Origin: DATGSL01 sp964645585 | Lineage (GTDB): Bacteria > Verrucomicrobiota > Verrucomicrobiia > Opitutales > T3Sed10-336 | NCBI GenBank assembly: GCA_964645585.1 | Contig: CAZYAN010000094.1 | Span: 1 to 6,311, forward strand | Direction of reading: 5' to 3' | DNA: 6,311 nucleotides | Shown here: piece by piece, positions 4,772-6,311 of the stretch | How positions within the stretch are numbered: the stretch's first letter is position 1 | Layout: every line of letters starts with the position of its first letter | Notes under the pieces: model-generated | Told to the model about the DNA's origin: nothing | Seen by the model: the letters and a program-made list of their open reading frames with translations, nothing else | Database searches by the model: none | Program-made: the position numbers and the translations under genes

Positions 4772-6311
4772 ATGAAAGAAAAAACATGTCAGCGATGCGG
4801 GAGGAAGATGGCGGCGGATGCGCCAGAGGGGATTTGTCCGTCGTGTTTGATGGAGGCGAATCTCGGGACCGAGGCGACGGGGATTGCGACAGGGGGAAAG
4901 ACGGGGGCGATGCCGGTGGAGGCGGTAGCGAAACATTTTCCGGATCTGGAGGTGGTGGAATTAATCGGCTCCGGGGGAATGGGAGCGGTTTACAAGGCGC
5001 GTCAGCCGAAGCTCAATCGGCTGGTGGCGTTGAAGATTTTGCGGCGCGATGAGCGTGATTTGAACTTCGTGGAACGCTTTACCCGGGAGGCGCAGACGCT
5101 GGCGAGGTTGAATCATCCGAACATTGTGGCGGTCTATGATTTCGGAGAGCGAGAGGGGCTTTTCTTTTTGATCATGGAGTTGGTGGACGGGGCGACGCTG
5201 CGGCAGTTGCTGGGAGAGGGGAAAATGAAGCCGGAGGCGGCGCTTGCGATCGTGCCGCCGATTTGTGAGGCGTTGCAATACGCGCACGAGAAGGGGGTGG
5301 TGCACCGCGACATCAAGCCGGAGAATATTCTGGTCGATAAGGAAGGGCGTGTGAAGGTGGCGGATTTCGGGATCGCGCGGCTGGCGGGAACGGATGCGGG
5401 GCGGGCGAATTTGACCGGGGAAGGGCAGGTGGTGGGGACTGCCCACTATATGGCGCCGGAGCAGGTGGAGCGGCCGGCGAGCGTGGATCACCGGGCGGAT
5501 ATTTACGCGCTGGGTGTGGTTTTTTACGAGATGCTGACGGGGGAGTTGCCGCTGGGAAAATTTCCGGAGCCGTCGAAGCGGGTGCAGGTGGATGTGCGGT
5601 TGGATGAAGTGGTTTTGAAGGCGCTGGAGAAAGAGCCGGGGCGGAGGTATCAGACGGCGGGAGATTTTCGGACGCGGGTGGAGACGGTTTCGGAAAGCTG
5701 TGCGGAAGGGGTGAAAGGCGCGGGTGTTCAGGCCGCGGAATCGGATACGATTAGGCGGATCCGGCGGTCACTCCTCTGGTATGGATTGGGCGGGAGTTTG
5801 TTTGGTGTGGTCGCAGGTATCGCGATGAATCTTCCTGTGATCTGGGGCCTGAGTTTGTTCGGAATTGCTGTGGGTTTGTGGAAGCTGGGATTGAGCAAGC
5901 ATGCGGAAGCCGCAGGGACACAGTCGGGTGGGGCGCGGGCGAGGCCGGTTGTGGGAAGAGGAATCCGGAAGCGGTCGGAGCGGGAGATTTTCGGGTGGCC
6001 GCTTTGGAGTGTGGCGATGGGGCCGGATGTGTCGAGGGGCGAAATGCGTGGACATGCACGGGGAATATTCGCGTTTGGCGATATGGCGACCGGGTGGTTC
6101 GCCGCGGGAGGTATCGCGAGAGGCGGCGTGGCGCTGGGCGGAGTAGCGATTGGCGTGATTTCCTTTGGCGGGGCGGCAATCGGTTTGGTGGGAGCGTTCG
6201 GTCATTTGGCGGTGGCGGTTCTGATCGCGGCGGGCGGAGGCGCCGTGGGTTATTATGCGGCGGGCGTTGGAACCTTGCGGGTGCATGATTTGGCGGAATT
6301 GGCGGGCTGGC
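4772..6311 (+). CDS. Membrane Ser/Thr protein kinase with N-terminal zinc ribbon, 3' end missing
   Basis: The frame is open for 513 codons to the window edge. Cys6, Cys9, Cys22 and Cys25 (CQRCG and CPSC) form a probable zinc ribbon. The eukaryotic-type (Hanks) kinase domain spans about 60-305 with all key parts: glycine loop IGSGGMGAVY (65-74), Lys88 in VALKIL, helix C Glu106, HRDIKPEN (178-185; catalytic Asp180), DFG (198-200), GTAHYMAPE (222-230) and Asp243. It should therefore be an active Ser/Thr kinase. Two hydrophobic segments (about 333-352 and 355-372) probably form a membrane hairpin. After a basic stretch come nine five-residue repeats (428-472) and another hydrophobic part (about 478-500). 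Related zinc-ribbon kinases in Verrucomicrobiota and Planctomycetes often follow an ECF sigma gene of the type seen upstream, 45 bases away here, so it probably acts in an envelope or stress signalling pair. What it senses and phosphorylates is unknown. Codons mostly end in G, unlike the transporter gene. Confidence 0.95.
   Translation, partial: MKEKTCQRCGRKMAADAPEGICPSCLMEANLGTEATGIATGGKTGAMPVEAVAKHFPDLEVVELIGSGGMGAVYKARQPKLNRLVALKILRRDERDLNFVERFTREAQTLARLNHPNIVAVYDFGEREGLFFLIMELVDGATLRQLLGEGKMKPEAALAIVPPICEALQYAHEKGVVHRDIKPENILVDKEGRVKVADFGIARLAGTDAGRANLTGEGQVVGTAHYMAPEQVERPASVDHRADIYALGVVFYEMLTGELPLGKFPEPSKRVQVDVRLDEVVLKALEKEPGRRYQTAGDFRTRVETVSESCAEGVKGAGVQAAESDTIRRIRRSLLWYGLGGSLFGVVAGIAMNLPVIWGLSLFGIAVGLWKLGLSKHAEAAGTQSGGARARPVVGRGIRKRSEREIFGWPLWSVAMGPDVSRGEMRGHARGIFAFGDMATGWFAAGGIARGGVALGGVAIGVISFGGAAIGLVGAFGHLAVAVLIAAGGGAVGYYAAGVGTLRVHDLAELAGW
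6053..6187 (+). repeat. Nine tandem pentapeptide repeats in the kinase C-terminus
   Basis: Kinase residues 428-472 divide without gaps into nine five-residue units of the pattern x-[A/S]-x-G-x, with a hydrophobic residue at position 1 in most. Examples are IARGG, VALGG and ISFGG. Position 2 is Ala in eight units and Ser in one, and position 4 is Gly in all nine. The next unit (473-477) breaks the pattern. A five-residue period with small and hydrophobic residues in fixed places recalls the right-handed beta-helix of pentapeptide-repeat proteins, but the classic A(D/N)Lxx signature is absent. A Gly/Ala-rich membrane-packing segment is the alternative. The DNA itself is not a simple tandem repeat. 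Confidence 0.8.

Overview
The window reads as chromosomal DNA of a GC-rich member of the Verrucomicrobiota or a close relative in the PVC group. This rests on three family-level signs: a PEP-CTERM surface-protein end, a planctomycete/verrucomicrobial type of ECF sigma factor whose product begins near FATTRW and ends near AQTV.DPAEVEEE, and directly after it a Ser/Thr kinase with an N-terminal zinc ribbon. No RNA gene, insertion sequence or CRISPR array was seen. All convincing genes lie on the + strand.

Layout. Bases 1-140 are the 3' end of a PEP-CTERM exported protein. Bases 141-560 hold no gene I can name; they contain a weak 76-codon open frame, a GC-rich hairpin and a two-armed inverted repeat, and must include the leader of the next gene. 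Bases 561-4206 look like one transcription unit: an exported coiled-coil/LysM protein, then the chromosome-partitioning protein ParB 11 bases later, then a SulP/STAS anion transporter 20 bases after that. No parA lies beside parB in this window.

After a 113-base gap, bases 4320-4726 are a broken ECF sigma factor gene. Its first ~33 codons and its last ~100 codons are both clear, but the part for sigma region 2 is absent and the two halves are in different frames. A well-formed Ser/Thr kinase gene follows (4772 to the window end, 3' incomplete) with a near-ideal ribosome binding site. The kinase has a four-cysteine zinc ribbon, a complete set of catalytic motifs, two probable membrane segments and a C-terminal array of nine five-residue repeats.

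The first block joins cell-envelope, chromosome-segregation and transport functions in what is probably a housekeeping unit. The second block is a signalling pair (sigma factor plus kinase) in which the sigma half appears to have decayed. Its sequence is strongly G-rich on the + strand, unlike the block before it. I found no clear case for a wholly new system. The most notable points are the deleted sigma gene, the pentapeptide array of the kinase and parB standing apart from parA.
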